NCBI RefSeq assembly: GCF_009862265.1
Contig: NZ_WWGX01000011.1
Location: 53,666 to 117,665 of the forward strand
Origin: Streptomyces sp. SID8352
Lineage (GTDB): Bacteria; Actinomycetota; Actinomycetes; Streptomycetales; Streptomycetaceae
Reading direction: 5' to 3'
Length of the DNA: 64,000 nucleotides
Part shown: positions 1 through 8,040 of the stretch, one piece after another
Layout of the letters: the number at the start of each line of letters is the position of its first letter
Position numbering within the stretch: the stretch's first letter is position 1
The notes under the pieces: model-generated
Seen by the model: the letters and a program-made list of their open reading frames with translations, nothing else
The model's database searches: none
Told to the model about the DNA's origin: nothing
Program-made: the position numbers and the translations under genes

Positions 1-84
1 CCCGCCGCCCCCGTCCAGCGGGCCTACGGCACGGCCGGACCCTGGCAGTCCGGAACCGCGCCCGGCCCCGGCCCCGGCACCTGA
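1..84 (+). CDS. Possible C-terminal end of an unknown plus-strand gene (cut by window edge)
   Basis: Frame 1 is open from the window edge to a TGA at 82-84 and encodes 27 residues ending in a Pro/Gly-rich tail (PGPGPGT). Nearly every third codon position is G or C, as in real Streptomyces genes. It would converge on the deaminase gene downstream. Too little is visible to name a function, and a chance reading is possible. Confidence 0.35.
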   Translation, partial: PAAPVQRAYGTAGPWQSGTAPGPGPGT

Positions 85-130
85 CCAGGCACCCCGGGCC
101 GTACGGCCACGGCACCCGGCGCCCCGGCGG

Positions 131-178
131 CTACGGCTACGGCTACGGCTACGGCTACGGCTACGGCTACGGCTACGG
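131..178. repeat. Eight perfect tandem copies of the hexamer CTACGG
   Basis: Eight uninterrupted copies of CTACGG (CCGTAG on the minus strand). The array begins inside the deaminase gene: its last sense codon (CCG) and its TAG stop are the first repeat unit on the minus strand. Every further unit then carries another in-frame TAG. A microsatellite of this kind can expand by slippage without changing the encoded protein. Confidence 0.95.
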
Positions 179-1165
179 GAAGGCGTACGCCTCCACCTCG
201 GCGAGGTAGCGCGCCCTCAGCTCCTCCTCGTCGTCCAGGAAGGCGGCGAGAAAGGAGTTGCGGGCCAGTTCCCGCAGCCGCTCCGGGCCGAGCCCCAGCA
301 CGGCGCCGACCGCGTCGAAGTTGTCGCCGGCGTAGCCGCCGAAGTAGGCCGGGTCGTCGGAGTTGACCGTGCACAGCAGCCCGGCGTCGAGCAGGGCCGG
401 GAGCGGATGGTCGGCGAGGGTCTCGACGGTGCGCAGCCGGACGTTGGACAGCGGACACAGGGTCAGCGGCACCCGCTCCCGCACCAGCCGCTCGACCAGC
501 GCCGGGTCCTCGGCGCAGCGCAGCCCGTGGTCGATCCGCTCGACACCGAGCACGTCGAGGGCCTCGGTGATGTACTCCGGCGGCCCCTCCTCGCCCGCGT
601 GCGCGACCCGGCGCAGCCCGAGCTCCGCGGCGGCCCGGTAGACCTCGCGGAACTTGGCGGGCGGGTGCCCGACCTCGGCGGAGTCCAGGCCGACACCGGT
701 GATCCGGCCGAGGTGGGGCCGGGCGGCGTCGAGGATCGCGAGGGCCGACTCGGCGGACTCGTCGCGCAGGAAGCACATGATCAGGCGGGTGGAGACGCCG
801 TGCGTCGAGCGGCTGCGGCCGAGCGCCCGCCAGAGGCCCTCCACCACGGTGTCCATGGTCACGCCCCGGGCCAGATGGGCCTGCGGGTCGAAGAAGATCT
901 CCGCGTGCCGTACGCCCTGTGCCGCGGCGCGGGCGAGGTAGGCATCGGCGAGATCCTCGAAGTCCCGCTCGGTGCGCAGGACGGTCATCAGCTCGTAGTA
1001 CAGGTTCAGGAAGGACTGGAGGTCCTCGAAGCGGTACGCCTCGCGCAGGGCCCCGGTGTCCGGGTAACGCAGGGACACGCCGTTGCGGGCGGCCAGCTCG
1101 AAGGCCAGCTCCGGTTCCAGTGTGCCTTCGACATGCAGGTGCAGTTCGGCTTTGGGCAGGGGCAT
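173..1165 (-). CDS. Adenine deaminase-like member of the adenosine deaminase family
   Basis: A 330-residue zinc-dependent purine deaminase that hydrolyses the 6-amino group of adenine or adenosine in purine salvage. The N-terminus has the metal ligands HLHVEGT. HAGEEGP, ERIDHG, CPLSNVRL and NSDDPAYFGGY follow. From memory of the family, the HAGEEGP / CPLSN / DDPAYFGGY set matches the adenine deaminase branch (yeast Aah1 type) better than classical adenosine deaminase. The ATG at 1165 gives the usual N-terminus MPLPKAELHLH; a GTG seven codons upstream is the alternative. The gene follows RNase Z by 20 bp and is probably cotranscribed. Its stop codon sits inside a hexamer repeat. Confidence 0.88.
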   Translation of the reverse strand: MPLPKAELHLHVEGTLEPELAFELAARNGVSLRYPDTGALREAYRFEDLQSFLNLYYELMTVLRTERDFEDLADAYLARAAAQGVRHAEIFFDPQAHLARGVTMDTVVEGLWRALGRSRSTHGVSTRLIMCFLRDESAESALAILDAARPHLGRITGVGLDSAEVGHPPAKFREVYRAAAELGLRRVAHAGEEGPPEYITEALDVLGVERIDHGLRCAEDPALVERLVRERVPLTLCPLSNVRLRTVETLADHPLPALLDAGLLCTVNSDDPAYFGGYAGDNFDAVGAVLGLGPERLRELARNSFLAAFLDDEEELRARYLAEVEAYAFP

Positions 1166-1185
1166 CAAAGCATCGTACGGCCGGT

Positions 1186-2091
1186 TCACCGACGTTTCGG
1201 AACCGGGACGCTCTGCAGGTCGCGGGCCACGGTCAGCTCGCCCTCGAACCCGGCGGCCCTGGCCCGCAGTTCGAACTCGGCCGGGTCGGGATAGCGCTGG
1301 CTGAAGTGGGTCAGGACGAGGTGCCGCACGCCCGCGTCCCGGGCGACACGGGCCGCCTGCCCGGCGGTGAGGTGGCCGTGCTCCTCGGCGAGCGCCGCGT
1401 CCTCGTCGAGGAAGGTCGACTCGATGGCGAGCAGGTCGCAGCCCTCGGCGAGGGCGTGGACGCCCTCGCACAGCCGGGTGTCCATGACGAACGCGAACCG
1501 CTGGCCCCGCCGCACCTCGCTCACCTCGTCGAGCGCGACGCCGTTCAGCGAGCCCTCCCGGTGCAGTCGGCCCACGTCGGGGCCGGCGATGCCGCGGGCG
1601 GCCAGCCGCTCGGGCAGCATGCGGCGGCCGTCGGGCTCGGTCAGCCGGTAGCCGTAGGACTCGACGGGGTGCGAGAGCCGCCGCGCCTCCAGGGTGTAGG
1701 CGGGGGTGACGGCGAGCGGGCCGTCCCCGTCGACGGGGGCCTCGGTGATGCCGACGGTCTCCCGGTAGGCGGTGGCGTACCGCAGCCGTTCGAAGAAGCG
1801 CTGTCCGGAGCGCGGGTAGTGGGCGGTGACCCGGTGCGGGACCCGGTCCAGGTTGACCCGCTGGATCACCCCGGCGAGGCCCAGGCTGTGGTCGCCGTGG
1901 AAGTGGGTGACGCAGATCCGGTTCAGGTCGTGCGCGGCGACCCCGGCACGCAGCATCTGGCGCTGCGTCCCCTCGCCGGGGTCGAACAGGATGCCCTCGC
2001 CGTCCCAGCGGAGCAGATAGCCGTTGTGGTTGCGGTGCCGGGTCGGGACCTGGCTGGCGGTGCCGAGGACGACGAGTTCGCGGACGGACAC
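1186..2091 (-). CDS. rnz: Ribonuclease Z (tRNase Z)
   Basis: A 301-residue metallo-beta-lactamase-fold endonuclease that trims the 3' trailer of tRNA precursors in the cytoplasm. The sequence starts [17 protein letters not shown], a typical tRNase Z N-terminus. The zinc motif [10 protein letters not shown] is at about residues 60-70, and late His and Asp ligands lie in [11 protein letters not shown] and MDTRLCEG. The length fits the short bacterial form. It lies 10 bp downstream of the HIT gene and 20 bp upstream of the deaminase, so the three probably form one transcript. This tRNase would be expected to matter for tRNAs whose CCA is not encoded, as in the two tRNA-Ala genes of this window. 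Confidence 0.93.
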   Translation of the reverse strand: MSVRELVVLGTASQVPTRHRNHNGYLLRWDGEGILFDPGEGTQRQMLRAGVAAHDLNRICVTHFHGDHSLGLAGVIQRVNLDRVPHRVTAHYPRSGQRFFERLRYATAYRETVGITEAPVDGDGPLAVTPAYTLEARRLSHPVESYGYRLTEPDGRRMLPERLAARGIAGPDVGRLHREGSLNGVALDEVSEVRRGQRFAFVMDTRLCEGVHALAEGCDLLAIESTFLDEDAALAEEHGHLTAGQAARVARDAGVRHLVLTHFSQRYPDPAEFELRARAAGFEGELTVARDLQSVPVPKRR

Positions 2092-2101
2092 GGGGCGCCG
2101 G

Positions 2102-2455
2102 TTATCCGGGGGGCCATTCGAGGCCGCGCCCGCCGAGCACGTGGGCGTGGGCGTGCCACACGGTCTGGCCGGCCCCGGCGCCGGTGTTGAAGATGGTGCG
2201 GTAGCTGTCCAGCCGCTCCTGCTCGGCGACGGCCCGGGTCTCGCGCAGCACCTCGGCGGCGGTCTCGGGGGCCCCGGCGGCGAGGGCGGCGGCGTCCTGG
2301 TAGTGGGCCTTGGGGATCACCAGGACGTGGGTGGGCGCCTGCGGGTTTATGTCGCGGAACGCGACGGTGGTCTCCGTCTCGCGGACGATCGTCGCGGGGA
2401 TCCGCCCTTCGACGATCTTGCAGAACAGGCAGTCCTCATGCGGCTCCCCTGCCAT
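2102..2455 (-). CDS. HIT-family (histidine triad) nucleotide-binding protein
   Basis: A 117-residue HIT-superfamily nucleotide hydrolase or transferase. It has the zinc-type [13 protein letters not shown] start, the central [10 protein letters not shown], and the triad HAHAHVLGG near the C-terminus (HxHxH). The ATG at 2455 is chosen because AAGGAG lies six bases upstream; a longer frame to 2509 lacks such support. Family members hydrolyse adenosine phosphoramidates, but the physiological substrate cannot be deduced here. It is the first gene of the apparent HIT-rnz-deaminase operon. Confidence 0.92.
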   Translation of the reverse strand: MAGEPHEDCLFCKIVEGRIPATIVRETETTVAFRDINPQAPTHVLVIPKAHYQDAAALAAGAPETAAEVLRETRAVAEQERLDSYRTIFNTGAGAGQTVWHAHAHVLGGRGLEWPPG

Positions 2456-2575
2456 CTGGCGCTCCTTATGTGGTGATCTTCTGGGGGCATGGTAGCGAGC
2501 GGCGTCCACGGGGTGCCGGGCGCCGTCATCACCGCCGGGGCCGGGAGGCTACGGCGCCGCGGACCGGTACGGCAA

Positions 2576-2630
2576 GGGCGCCCCGGGCCGCGCGCCCGCC
2601 CGCGGGGAGCGCGCGCGGCCCGGGGCGCCC
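2576..2630. terminator. Strong hairpin terminator after the tricorn gene
   Basis: A perfect 20-bp inverted repeat (2576-2595 and 2611-2630) with a 15-base loop begins two bases after the tricorn stop codon. There is no T-run, as is usual in Streptomyces. It separates the tricorn transcript from the HIT gene. Confidence 0.85.
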
Positions 2631-2632
2631 CG

Positions 2633-5600
2633 TCAGGGCAGCTCCGGCGGGGTCTTCGCCGGGTTCTCCGCCAGGGCGGCCAGCGCGATGCGGACGGCCT
2701 CGTCGAGCTGGGCGTCGCGGCCCGCCACGTGGTCCTGCGGGCGCTGCGGGACCTCGACGTCGGGGTCGACGCCGTGGTTCTCCACGCCCCAGCCGTAGCC
2801 CTCCAGCCAGAAGGCGTACTTGGGCTGGGTGATCAGGGTGCCGTCGACCAGGGTGTAGCGGCTGTCGATGCCGACGACGCCGCCCCAGGTGCGGGTGCCG
2901 ACGACGGGTCCGATGCCGAGCGCCTTGATGGCGGCGTTGACGATGTCGCCGTCCGATCCGGAGAACTCGTTGGCGACGGCGACGACCGGCCCCCGGGGGG
3001 CGTCCAGGGGGTAGCTCTGCGGGCGCATGCCGCGCGGCAGGTCCCAGCCGACGATGCGCCGGGCCAGCTTCTCCACGACGAGCTGGGAGGTGTGTCCGCC
3101 GCGGTTCTCGCGCACGTCGACGACCAGTCCCTCGCGGGCGACCTCGACGCGCAGGTCCCGGTGGAGCTGGGCCCAGCCGGAGCCGACCATGTCGGGCACG
3201 TGGAGGTAGCCGAGCCGCCCGCCGGACGACTCGTGGACGTGGGCGCGGCGGCCGGCGACCCAGTCGTGGTAGCGCAGCGGCTCCTCGTCGGCGAGGGGGA
3301 CGACGACCGCGTGCCGCGCCTCGCCGCCGCCGGCCGGAAGGACGGTCAGCTCGACGGGCTTGCCCGCGGTGCCGACGAGCAGCGGTCCGGGGCCGGTGAC
3401 CGGGTCGACGGGCTGTCCGGCGACGGCCACGACCGCGTCCCCGGCACGGACCGCGACGCCGGGCGCGGCGAGCGGGGAGCGGGCCTCCGGGTCGGAGGTC
3501 TCGGAGGGCAGCACCCGGTCGACGCGCCAGAGGCCGTCCTCGTGGCGGGAGAGGTCGGCGCCGAGCAGGCCCTGCCGGGCGCCGTCGCCGTGGCCGCCGC
3601 GCGGGATGACGTAGGCGTGGGAGGTGCCCAGTTCACCCTGGACCTCCCAGAGCAGGTCGACGAGGTCGTCATGGGTGGCGACGCGGTCCAGGACGGGCCG
3701 GTAGCGGTCGAGCACGCCCTCCCAGTCGACCCCGTTCAGGCCGGGGTGCCAGAAGTTGTCCCGCATGACACGGCCGGTCTCCTCGTACATCTGGCGCCAC
3801 TCGGCGGCCGGGTCGACGATCTGGCGGACCCTGCCGAGGTCGACGGTGATGTTGGTGTCGCTGTCCTCGTCGCCGGAGGCCCGCCGGTCGCTGGGGACGA
3901 CCTTGAGGCGGCCCTCGGTCCAGAGCAGCAGGCGCTTGCCGTCGCCGCTGACCTCGAAGCCGTCGGCGTCGCCGGCCAGGTGCTCGACGCGGAGCTGGGC
4001 GAGGTCGTAGCGCTCCAGGTCGTTGCCCGGGTCGGAGGCGTCCGGGGTGGCGCGGGAGGCGCCGAGGACGCCGGTGACCGGGTGGCGCAGCCAGAGGACG
4101 CCGTCCTTGGCGGCGCGCAGCCGCGAGTAGCGGCCGGCCTCGACCGGGAAGGGCACGATGCGGTCGGCGAGGCCCTCGATGTCGATGCGGGTGGTGGGGG
4201 TGCCCTCGCTGTCGGGGGTCTCCTCGCGGTCCGGCGTCTCGAAGGGCCGGCCGTGGCGCTGCGGGCCGAAGGGCGAGGGGGTGGTCGCGGCGAGGGTGAT
4301 CAGGTGGGGGCGGGCGCCCTCGACGAAGGCCAGGTCGAAGGCGTGCTCGTCGTAGACCGGGTCGAAGGAGCGGGTGGAGAGGAAGGCGAGGTGCTTGCCG
4401 TCCAGGGTGAAGGCGGGCGCGTGGTCCCGGAAGCGCAGCGGGGTGGCCTCGCTGACCGACAGATCGGTGGTGTTGGCCAGCTTGAGCTGGCGCAGCGGGT
4501 CGGGGCCGGGGTGGGACCAGGCGAGCCAGGAGGAGTCGGGCGAGAAGACCAGGCCGGTGGCGTCGCCGTTCTCGCTCCGGTCGACCTCGCGGACCTCGCC
4601 GGACTCGCGCTCGACGAGCAGCACCCGGCCGTCGTGCGAGGCGACGGCGGCGCGGCTGCCGTCGGGCGCCACGGCGAGGGCGAGGACCCGGCCGAGCCGT
4701 CCGGCGGCGAGGCGGCGCGGGGTGGCGCCGGGGGCGAGGCCGGTGGCGGGGGCGAACTCCAGGGCGTCGTCGCCCTCGGCGTCCGTCACCCACACCACCC
4801 ATTCCTCGCCGTCGGCGCGGAAGGCGCGCGGCAGCCGGGTGCGCACCCCGGGGGTGGCGGCGAGGGCGCGGGCGGGGCCGGAGCGGTGGGTGACCCAGTG
4901 GACGCCGCCGCGCACCGAGACGGCGCTGCCGCGGCCGGTGTGGTCCGGGGAGGCGGCGCCGAGCCAGCGGGCGGCGTTGACCGGGTAGGGCTGGAGGTCG
5001 GTGCGGGAGCCGCCGAGGCGGATGTCGAGCCGGCGCGGCTCGGCGCCGTCCAGGTCGTCCAGCGTCCACAGCTCACCGGCGCTGGTGTAGACGACGCGGG
5101 TGCCGTCGGTGGCGGCCTGGCGGGCGTAGAAGCCGCCGAGTGGGGTGTGGCGGCGCAGGTCGCCGCCGTCGGCGAGGGAGGAGTAGAGGGCGCCGGTGCC
5201 CTCGTGGTCGCTGAGGAAGGCGAGGCGGTCCCCGGTCCAGAAGGGGTACTCGATCTGGCCGTCGAGGTCCTCGTGCAGCCGGACGAACTCGCCGTCGCCC
5301 TGGGCGTCGATCCAGAGCTTGCCGGCCGTGCCGCCCCGGTAGCGCTTCCACCAGGCGGCGTCGCGGCTCGCGGCGGACAGCAGCACGGTGCGCGGTCCGA
5401 GGGCGACCTCCCCGACGTGGCCGTAGGGAAGGGTCTCGGCGGGGCCCCCGTCGAGGGGCACGGCGCGGGCCCAGGTGCGGCGGACGCTGGCCTCGCCGTG
5501 GGCGCCGAGGGCGAGGACCCGGCCGTCCCGGGTCCAGCCGCGCACCTGGGTGCGCGCACCGCCCCAGTGGGTGAGCCGACGGGCGGGGCCGCCGTCCACG

Positions 5601-5827
5601 GGGGCGACGTGCACCTCGGGGGCACCGTCGCGGGTGGAGGTCCAGGCGACCGTGGTGCCGTCGGGCGAGATCCGCGGATGGCTGACCGGTACGTTGTCGG
5701 CGCTGACGCGCCAGGCGCGGCCACCGTCGAGCGGGGCGAGCCACACGTCGTCCTCGGCGGTGAAGGCGACCAACTCACCGTGCGGATGCGGGAACCGGAG
5801 ATAGGCAGGCGCTGCGGGCTGTGTCAC
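2633..5827 (-). CDS. Tricorn protease homologue (S41 family)
   Basis: A 1064-residue cytosolic protease of the tricorn family, which degrades peptides released by the proteasome. The N-terminal two thirds carry TolB-like beta-propeller repeats (for example HPRISPDGTTVAW and GLVFSPDSSWLAWS). A tricorn core region around residues 680-740 contains LGTSHAYV with the candidate catalytic His. A PDZ-like segment (LAAPGVAVRAGDAVVAVAG) follows, then the C2 catalytic domain with NEFSGSDGD holding the serine nucleophile. No signal peptide is visible. The start is GTG at 5827. A TAGGCT -10 box lies six bases upstream with no separate ribosome site, which suggests a leaderless message. The length fits the family. 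Confidence 0.93.
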   Translation of the reverse strand: MTQPAAPAYLRFPHPHGELVAFTAEDDVWLAPLDGGRAWRVSADNVPVSHPRISPDGTTVAWTSTRDGAPEVHVAPVDGGPARRLTHWGGARTQVRGWTRDGRVLALGAHGEASVRRTWARAVPLDGGPAETLPYGHVGEVALGPRTVLLSAASRDAAWWKRYRGGTAGKLWIDAQGDGEFVRLHEDLDGQIEYPFWTGDRLAFLSDHEGTGALYSSLADGGDLRRHTPLGGFYARQAATDGTRVVYTSAGELWTLDDLDGAEPRRLDIRLGGSRTDLQPYPVNAARWLGAASPDHTGRGSAVSVRGGVHWVTHRSGPARALAATPGVRTRLPRAFRADGEEWVVWVTDAEGDDALEFAPATGLAPGATPRRLAAGRLGRVLALAVAPDGSRAAVASHDGRVLLVERESGEVREVDRSENGDATGLVFSPDSSWLAWSHPGPDPLRQLKLANTTDLSVSEATPLRFRDHAPAFTLDGKHLAFLSTRSFDPVYDEHAFDLAFVEGARPHLITLAATTPSPFGPQRHGRPFETPDREETPDSEGTPTTRIDIEGLADRIVPFPVEAGRYSRLRAAKDGVLWLRHPVTGVLGASRATPDASDPGNDLERYDLAQLRVEHLAGDADGFEVSGDGKRLLLWTEGRLKVVPSDRRASGDEDSDTNITVDLGRVRQIVDPAAEWRQMYEETGRVMRDNFWHPGLNGVDWEGVLDRYRPVLDRVATHDDLVDLLWEVQGELGTSHAYVIPRGGHGDGARQGLLGADLSRHEDGLWRVDRVLPSETSDPEARSPLAAPGVAVRAGDAVVAVAGQPVDPVTGPGPLLVGTAGKPVELTVLPAGGGEARHAVVVPLADEEPLRYHDWVAGRRAHVHESSGGRLGYLHVPDMVGSGWAQLHRDLRVEVAREGLVVDVRENRGGHTSQLVVEKLARRIVGWDLPRGMRPQSYPLDAPRGPVVAVANEFSGSDGDIVNAAIKALGIGPVVGTRTWGGVVGIDSRYTLVDGTLITQPKYAFWLEGYGWGVENHGVDPDVEVPQRPQDHVAGRDAQLDEAVRIALAALAENPAKTPPELP

Positions 5828-5833
5828 CCCCTC

Positions 5834-5839
5834 AGCCTA
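5834..5839 (-). promoter_or_regulatory. -10 box of a probable leaderless tricorn promoter
   Basis: On the minus strand TAGGCT (pattern TAnnnT) is followed by exactly six bases and then the GTG start. This puts transcription initiation at the start codon. No clear -35 was found. Confidence 0.45.
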
Positions 5840-6027
5840 TGCAGCCCCGGCGGCCGACCGACAGGGGTTCGGATCACTTCACCACGTCGAGGGCGGGACG
5901 GGGCCCATGACCGGAGGGGTGGGGACGGGCCGGGACGCCGGCCCGGCACACGCCGTCCGGCCGGGGCGCCGGTCGGCCGGGGCGCCGGGTGCGGCGGGGG
6001 GCCAAGCGCCCGGCGCGCCCCGTGGTT

Positions 6028-6777
6028 TCAGGACCAGCGGCCCGTGCGGGTCAGCAGGAGGGCCGCCGCCGCCGTACCGGCGGTGGAGGTGCGCAGGACG
6101 CTGCGGCCCAGCCGGTACGGGCGGGCGCCCGCCTCCGCGAAGAGCGCCAGCTCCTCCGGGGAGACCCCGCCCTCGGGCCCGACGACTAGCACGAGGTGAC
6201 CGGCGGCGGGGAGCGCGGCTTTGGCCAGCGGTTCCTCGCCGCTCTCGTGGAGCACCGCGGCGAAGTCGGCGGTGGCCAGCAGCGCGGCGACCTGCTTGCC
6301 GGTCATCGCGTCCGCGACCTCGGGGAAGCGGGTGCGCCGGGACTGCTTCCCGGCCTCGCGGGCCGTCGCCCGCCACTTGCCGAGCGCCTTCGCCCCGCGC
6401 TCGCCGCGCCACTGCGTGACGCAGCGGGACGCCGCCCAGGGCACGATCGCGTCGACGCCGACCTCGGTCATCGTCTCCACCGCCAGTTCCCCGCGGTCGC
6501 CCTTGGGGAGGGCCTGGACGACGGTGATGCGGGGCTCCTCGGGGGCGTCCTCGCGGACCGTCCCCAGGCCGGTGACGACCAGGCGGTCCTTGCCCTCGGC
6601 GGCCCGGACCAGGCCCTCGGCCCAGCGTCCGTGCCCGTCGGTGAGGACGAGCGCCTCGCCGGGCCGCAGCCGCTTCACGGAGACCGCGTGCCGCCCCTCG
6701 GGACCGTCGAGGACGTACTCCCCGCCGGGGACGTCCTCGGACCGCAGGGAGCCGACCACGAACACGGGTGCCGTCAT
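6028..6777 (-). CDS. rsmE: 16S rRNA m3U1498 methyltransferase RsmE
   Basis: A 249-residue SPOUT-class methyltransferase that methylates U1498 of 16S rRNA using S-adenosylmethionine. It begins MTAPVFVVGSL and has a small N-terminal PUA-like domain (HAVSVKRLRPGEALVLTDG). The SPOUT knot follows, with ITVVQALPKGDRGE, RCVTQWRGE, VLVVGPEGGVSPEE and the SAM-binding LGRSVLRTSTAG near the C-terminus. The length is normal. Its ATG overlaps the TGA of the upstream nitronate monooxygenase by one base, indicating translational coupling. Confidence 0.95.
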   Translation of the reverse strand: MTAPVFVVGSLRSEDVPGGEYVLDGPEGRHAVSVKRLRPGEALVLTDGHGRWAEGLVRAAEGKDRLVVTGLGTVREDAPEEPRITVVQALPKGDRGELAVETMTEVGVDAIVPWAASRCVTQWRGERGAKALGKWRATAREAGKQSRRTRFPEVADAMTGKQVAALLATADFAAVLHESGEEPLAKAALPAAGHLVLVVGPEGGVSPEELALFAEAGARPYRLGRSVLRTSTAGTAAAALLLTRTGRWS

Positions 6778-7859
6778 CAGCCCGCGCCTCCCCCGGTGTA
6801 GTGCGCCAACTCGGCCCCGGCGGTGGCCAGTTCGTCGACCAGCAGCTCGACCAGCCGCCCGGCGGGCAGTTCCCGGGCCAGCCGGTGCCCCTGGCCCGCC
6901 CACAGCGCCATGCCCTGCGCGTCGCCCGCCCTGGCCGCCGCCCCGCGCAGCGGCGCGGTGAGGTGGTGGACGTCCGGGTAGGCGGCGGGGACGTACGGCC
7001 CGTGCTCCCGCACGAAGCGGTTGACCAGCGCGCGGGCCGGGCGGCCGGAGAAGGCGCGGGTGAGTTCGGTCCGGACGTACAGCGGGTCGGTGAGGGCCCG
7101 CTTGTGCAGGGCGTGGGCGCCGGACTCGGAGGCGGCGACGAAGGCGGTGCCGAGCTGGGCCGCGTCGGCGCCGGCGGCGAGCACGGCGGCGATCTGGCCG
7201 CCGCGCATGATGCCGCCCGCGGCGACGATCGGCAGGTCCACGGCCTCGCGCACCTGGGTGATCAGCGCCAGCAGCCCGATGCCGGCCGCGTCGGTCTCCG
7301 GGTCGTCCCGGTGCCGCCCCTGGTGGCCGCCGGCCTCCACCCCCTGGGCGATCACCGCGTCGGCGCCGGACCGTTCGACGGCCCTGGCCTCCTCCGCGGT
7401 GGTCGCCGTGGCCAGGACGAAGCTGCCGGCGCGGTGCAGGGACTCGACGGCCTCGGGGCCGGGGACGCCGAAGTGGAACGAGACCACCGGCACCGGGTTG
7501 TCCAGCAGCACCGCGAGCTTGGCGTCGTAGCCGTCGTCGCGTCCGCTGTCGGGGTCGCCCAGCTCGGTCTCGTACCAGACGGCCTCCCCGGCGAGCTGGT
7601 GGGCGTAGACGCCGACGGCGGCGGGGTCGGCGGTCTCCGGCTGCGGCATGAACAGGTTGACCCCGAAGGGGTGGCCCGTCAGTCCCCGGAGCTGCTTGAT
7701 CTCCTGGTACATCCCGTCCGCGGTCTTGTACCCGGCGGCCAGGAACCCGAGCCCGCCCGCCTCGGAGACCGCGGCGGCGAGCCGCGGCACGGCGACGCCG
7801 CCGGCCATGGGCGCCTGCACGATCGGGTAGGGGAAGAGATCGGTCAGTGCGGAGGACAT
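6777..7859 (-). CDS. Nitronate monooxygenase (2-nitropropane dioxygenase family)
   Basis: A 360-residue FMN-dependent TIM-barrel enzyme that oxidises alkyl nitronates such as propionate 3-nitronate. Recognisable parts are the N-terminal PIVQAPMAGGVA, GGLGFLAAGYKT, the phosphate-binding QGVEAGGHQGRH, PIVAAGGIMRGGQIAAVLAAGADA and the closing GTAFVAASES. This pattern fits class I/II NMOs and the related enoyl-ACP reductase FabK, so the substrate is not proven. An AGGAGG lies about 17 bases before the ATG, farther than usual, with an in-frame stop between, so no longer start is possible. It overlaps rsmE by one base. Confidence 0.88.
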   Translation of the reverse strand: MSSALTDLFPYPIVQAPMAGGVAVPRLAAAVSEAGGLGFLAAGYKTADGMYQEIKQLRGLTGHPFGVNLFMPQPETADPAAVGVYAHQLAGEAVWYETELGDPDSGRDDGYDAKLAVLLDNPVPVVSFHFGVPGPEAVESLHRAGSFVLATATTAEEARAVERSGADAVIAQGVEAGGHQGRHRDDPETDAAGIGLLALITQVREAVDLPIVAAGGIMRGGQIAAVLAAGADAAQLGTAFVAASESGAHALHKRALTDPLYVRTELTRAFSGRPARALVNRFVREHGPYVPAAYPDVHHLTAPLRGAAARAGDAQGMALWAGQGHRLARELPAGRLVELLVDELATAGAELAHYTGGGAG

Positions 7860-7994
7860 GACCGCATGGTGTCATGCCTCCTGGGCAAGTCCGAACCCGA
7901 CCGTCCGCCCGGCACCGGCGGGCCGGGCCCCGGGCAAGCCGGACAATCCCGAACACGCCGGGCGGGCCCCGCCGGACGGGCCCCGGACCGGACG

Positions 7995-8035
7995 GCGCGG
8001 GGCCGGACCGCCCGGAGGCACGCCCGGCCCCGCGC
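7995..8035. terminator. Hairpin terminator after dnaJ
   Basis: A perfect 12-bp inverted repeat (7995-8006 and 8024-8035) with a 17-base loop lies six bases beyond the dnaJ stop. It closes the hrcA-dnaJ transcript. Confidence 0.75.
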
Positions 8036-8040
8036 GGGTG

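Noticed and set aside
131..178. The CTACGG array as a CRISPR or as coding for a Val-Ala repeat protein
   Set aside because: There are no spacers, the unit is six bases, and the Val-Ala frame lacks any supporting context.
2489..6199. A 1236-codon plus-strand open frame opposite the tricorn gene
   Set aside because: Same artefact: the composition is Gly/Val/Asp-rich with no motif, and the minus strand encodes a recognisable protease.
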